This document shows, in pieces, positions 61,304 through 64,000 of a DNA stretch of 64,000 nt (position 1 is its first letter; each line of letters starts with the position of its first letter). The notes below the pieces were generated by a model that worked only from the letters and a program-made list of their open reading frames with translations, did no database searches and had not been told where the DNA came from. This DNA is from Morella rubra (lineage: Eukaryota > Streptophyta > Magnoliopsida > Fagales > Myricaceae): positions 33,527,010 through 33,591,009 of the forward strand of contig CM025849.1 in assembly GCA_003952965.2 (NCBI GenBank), written 5' to 3'. The position numbers and the translations under genes are program-made.

Positions 61304-62767
61304 ATGGAGGGAAGTTTTGCTGAAGAGCTTTATTCGGAAACTTTGAAGTTATCGAAGATAGAATTGGGTCCTGCTTCTTCTTCAACTGCCATTACTGGAG
61401 AAAGGGATTTTCATGGTATGGATATTAATCTGATTGATCTGTTTTGCAATGAATGTTCAAAATTGTAAGTGTCAATTGTTCATTGCATTTTATTTTGGAG
61501 GAAAAGGGATATATAACCAGCGGGCTAAAGGGCACTTCTATCCAGCATAAGAACGGGGTGATCGTGAGCTTGTTGGATGAAATCCCTTGTTGTACCTTGC
61601 TAATTCAATATAGTGAAAAAAAAAATGGGAAAAAGAATAAGAGAAAAGAATAGTTGCTTGGTTTAGCTCTTCCTTTTTTTGGTTTCCTTCTTATATATTT
61701 TTACTTTTTTTCAGAAATTTTAAGGATTAAGATTATTATTGTTTGCATCTAAAGGAGGGTTCTTAAGTTCAGGTGGAACCTTGAATTCATATGTGTGTTG
61801 CACCCTGGCAGTGAGCAGCCTTCTTTGTCAGCCAAGGCTTTATCAAAACGAGACCTAACAATGATCCGAAGTCTTGCAACTTTAATGTGTCTTCATAATT
61901 CTTAGGGCAGAAAGATTCTTATGGATTGGAACTTGAAATTGAGTACTTTGTAGCAATCCATCTGGTTTCTCTTGTGATTTTAGGTTTTGACGGGAATGAC
62001 TTGCAGCATGAAGGTGGATCTATATGGGACAGTTCAGGTGAGGAATTGGATGAGTCATCTGAATTGGACAGAGAGTGGCAGAGGAGACGTGACCAGCATC
62101 ATACAGTAATTAGACAATTACAGATGGTTTTCCTTGTGTATCTCCTTATCCTTCCCCTGTATAAGCATTTATTTTTAATTCTTGTTGAATTTGTCAGCAT
62201 GGCTATCGGGAAGGTATCTCCACTGGGAAAGAAACTTCTGCCCAAGAAGGATTTAATATTGGCTTCAGGCAATCAGTTTTGGCTGGGTACAACTGGGGTG
62301 TTGTCAGAGGTGTTACTAGGTAAAACCAGAGGAAGGGAAGGGGTCTGGAAAGCTAAATTTTACTTTTGTCCACATTGCAGAAATTATCGAGTACTTGAGA
62401 TTGCTACTGACTTAATAACTTTCCTTTTCTTTTTGGTATCTGCAACCAAATACACAGTGCATTGGCATCCCTTCCAGAGGGGTTGAAAGAAAGGTTAATT
62501 GAAACACAAGAAAGAAGAAACAAATTCGGCAGCTTGTATGAATCTGTTCATTCTCTTTCAACAGGGGATGTCCTTAGGTTATTTAATGATGATATCGTGG
62601 CAAAGGAAGGTGGGAAACAAAGTGAAGATGCTGAGGCTAGTTCTCATGTAGCATGCTTGCAAGAGCAAAGTTCAGACTCTAGTCATCTAGAAAATTACAT
62701 TGGAGAGCTCCAATCACTTCTTTCAGAATCTTCTGTGCTCAGAGTACATTTTCCTGTAGACAAGTAG
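61304..62767 (+). CDS. YAE1: YAE1 domain-containing protein, intact
   Basis: Four coding exons: 61304-61415, 61984-62105, 62198-62319, 62458-62767. GT/AG junctions and phases join to 221 aa. The ATG follows directly on an acceptor (TTGCACAG before ATG), so a 5' untranslated exon lies further upstream. The Yae1 domain spans about residues 79-130. It contains HGYREGISTGKE, then AQEGFNIGFRQS and AGYNWGVVRGV, the repeated glycine-rich deca-GX3 pattern of the family. In yeast, Yae1 with Lto1 is an adaptor that brings the cytosolic Fe-S assembly machinery to the ribosome-recycling ATPase Rli1/ABCE1. A plant equivalent role is inferred. The gene is convergent with the calmodulin-binding gene. No lesions are seen. 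Confidence 0.92.
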
Positions 62768-63667
62768 ATGATGTTGTATGCCTTGTACAGCAGATATAAG
62801 TTTTTTTTCATTTTTGGCTTGGCGAAATGTTATTCATAACAATTACAAATGTGAGGAGGATCCTCTACAATCTTCCTGTTAGGAATTACATGAACGTCTA
62901 CATAACCTTGAATTACAATGCTCACACTCCAGTCAGCCACATTGTGAGCGACTCTGTAGAATTAAATTGAGTTCTTTCATTTCATTTAAGTCAATGAAAA
63001 GAAAGAACTCATTTTTGCAGCATTATTGTAGAATTTGTTTTATTGAAGAAATCTGGTCAATTTTAATCGTTATAAATGGTGGTCATACTAGATGTTCAAG
63101 CAATTACAGAGTATTGATGTGCCCATGAGTAAGACTCTTGAAGATGAGTCAGGGAGTGTATGTATGGAAACATGGGGATGAGAAAAGCAGTTGGTCAGAA
63201 TAAACTTGACCGATGATCATTAGTACATAATATTCCACAAACCACAAATCACTTGAGTCTGGAGGAAGTACCCTTTTAACAACAAAAGATCGGTTTGTAC
63301 CGTTCGGAGAAATTAAACACCATAATTTTTAGTGTCATTACGCACAAATATTGAAGCAGAAACTACAATCTCAGCCGCAGTTCTTAGAAGAAAACAGCAC
63401 CACTGTCTGCAGTTCAATCTCCATTCAACCTTCTCCTGTCACTGGATCAGGAATTTTTCTCTCTGCAAATCTTGAACGGGATTGGAACAAGAAGTTGGCC
63501 GCAGAACCTGTCGTTTACTCATTAAACTTCAGGCCTCTTCGTTATCACCTGCAGAGATTACAAGTAGATTCTGATACAATAGTTGAAGTCAATATCACTG
63601 GATAATAATTAGTGATGAAGAATGTTATAGAGAATGGAGTTTCTATATTTAACCTGAGTAACTACCA
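62768..63667. other. 3' flanks of the convergent YAE1 and calmodulin-binding genes
   Basis: About 900 bp, probably the facing 3' untranslated regions. The open stretches here have no recognisable domain and were not called. Confidence 0.6.
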
Positions 63668-64000
63668 TCAGCTGCAGGCTTGCATGGGTCTTCCATGTGC
63701 AAAGGTTGTACTCCTCGAATTGGTTTCACATTTGGATGTCGGTAAGACTGTCTCGAAAGCTTCAACAAGTAGCGCCACCTTCCTCTTCCTAGCGGGAGCA
63801 AGTTTGGTAACGGCCTTTTGAAGGTGGTAATCAAGCATCCACTCCTCTGCGTTTTTCCTTTCATCCATCATTTGGTGCCTCAGATCAACCTTCTCTGAAT
63901 CTGGATCCGGGACTAAAGGCAGATAGTTTGGTTCTCGTGGGTTGAATTTCCTCAAGTCCTCATCCTCGATACACCTCTTGCATCTACTTGTCCATTTCTG
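63668..64000 (-). CDS. Plant calmodulin-binding domain protein, C-terminal part (cut by window edge)
   Basis: The minus-strand frame is open from the window edge to a stop at 63668, giving 110 residues. The segment with KFNPREPNYLPL, EKVDLRHQMMDERKNAEEWM, DYHLQKAVTKLAPARKRK and VALLVEAFETVLP is the signature of the plant CaM_binding domain (family of potato PICBP-type calmodulin-binding proteins). This domain sits at the C-terminus of long proteins and binds calmodulin in a Ca2+-dependent way. About 20 residues of tail follow. The remaining 5' part lies to the right of this window. Confidence 0.9.
   Translation of the reverse strand, partial: QKWTSRCKRCIEDEDLRKFNPREPNYLPLVPDPDSEKVDLRHQMMDERKNAEEWMLDYHLQKAVTKLAPARKRKVALLVEAFETVLPTSKCETNSRSTTFAHGRPMQACS

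Noticed and set aside
61926..62486. A single 186-codon reading of the YAE1 region
   Set aside because: This frame runs through introns and leaves the Yae1 frame. The spliced four-exon model gives the full domain and correct phases.
63351..63605. An 84-codon plus-strand frame between YAE1 and the calmodulin-binding gene
   Set aside because: No recognisable domain or splice partners. It most likely lies in the 3' untranslated region of the calmodulin-binding gene.

Overview
The window is nuclear DNA of a flowering plant, almost certainly a eudicot. It is AT-rich, genes are split by GT/AG introns, and the families are plant-specific: purple acid phosphatase, CC-NBS-LRR, dirigent, trichome-birefringence-like and plant calmodulin-binding proteins. 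The species cannot be named from the sequence. Strands and exon limits below come from hand-read splice sites checked against reading phase.

Left half (1-32.7 kb): four head-to-tail copies, all on the minus strand, of a 13-exon gene of the 'probable inactive purple acid phosphatase 27' type. From left to right they are D, E, C and B. D/E and C/B are two versions of one tandemly duplicated unit of about 16 kb: D pairs with C and E pairs with B. A fifth, decayed copy (A, 43.2-47.5 kb) lies beyond a resistance gene. Every copy has at least one frame-breaking lesion. C has lost exon 6 through a 900-bp deletion. A carries many lesions, including a nonsense codon and splice-site losses. B is nearly intact, with one late 1-nt loss. 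Exons 1-2 and the promoter of B resemble A, while exons 3-13 of B are almost identical to E, so a recombination junction lies in intron 2. Several small transposable elements are present in one unit and absent at the matching place in the other: a TRIM-like element, a 722-bp hAT-like element, 5'-truncated LINEs and a MITE.

Middle (32.7-51.5 kb): one CC-NBS-LRR resistance gene on the plus strand (37.2-41.3 kb) with two apparent 1-nt frameshifts and a degenerate LRR relic downstream. Then follow PAP copy A and an AT-rich intergenic stretch with SINE-like sequence and short direct repeats.

Right part (51.5-64 kb): two intronless dirigent genes on the minus strand (the first intact, the second frameshifted), an intact five-exon TBL/PMR5-type gene (minus), a foldback MITE, an intact four-coding-exon YAE1-domain gene (plus) and, cut by the window edge, the 3' end of a calmodulin-binding-domain gene (minus), convergent with YAE1.

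These genes do not form a known pathway. The PAP array is a local birth-and-death cluster, and the dirigent, TBL and NLR genes are typical cell-wall and defence neighbours. The single-copy genes (TBL, YAE1, CaM-binding, first dirigent) read cleanly, while 1-nt losses in short homopolymers cluster in the multicopy genes. Some frameshifts may therefore be consensus errors in collapsed or poorly polished repeats rather than biology.
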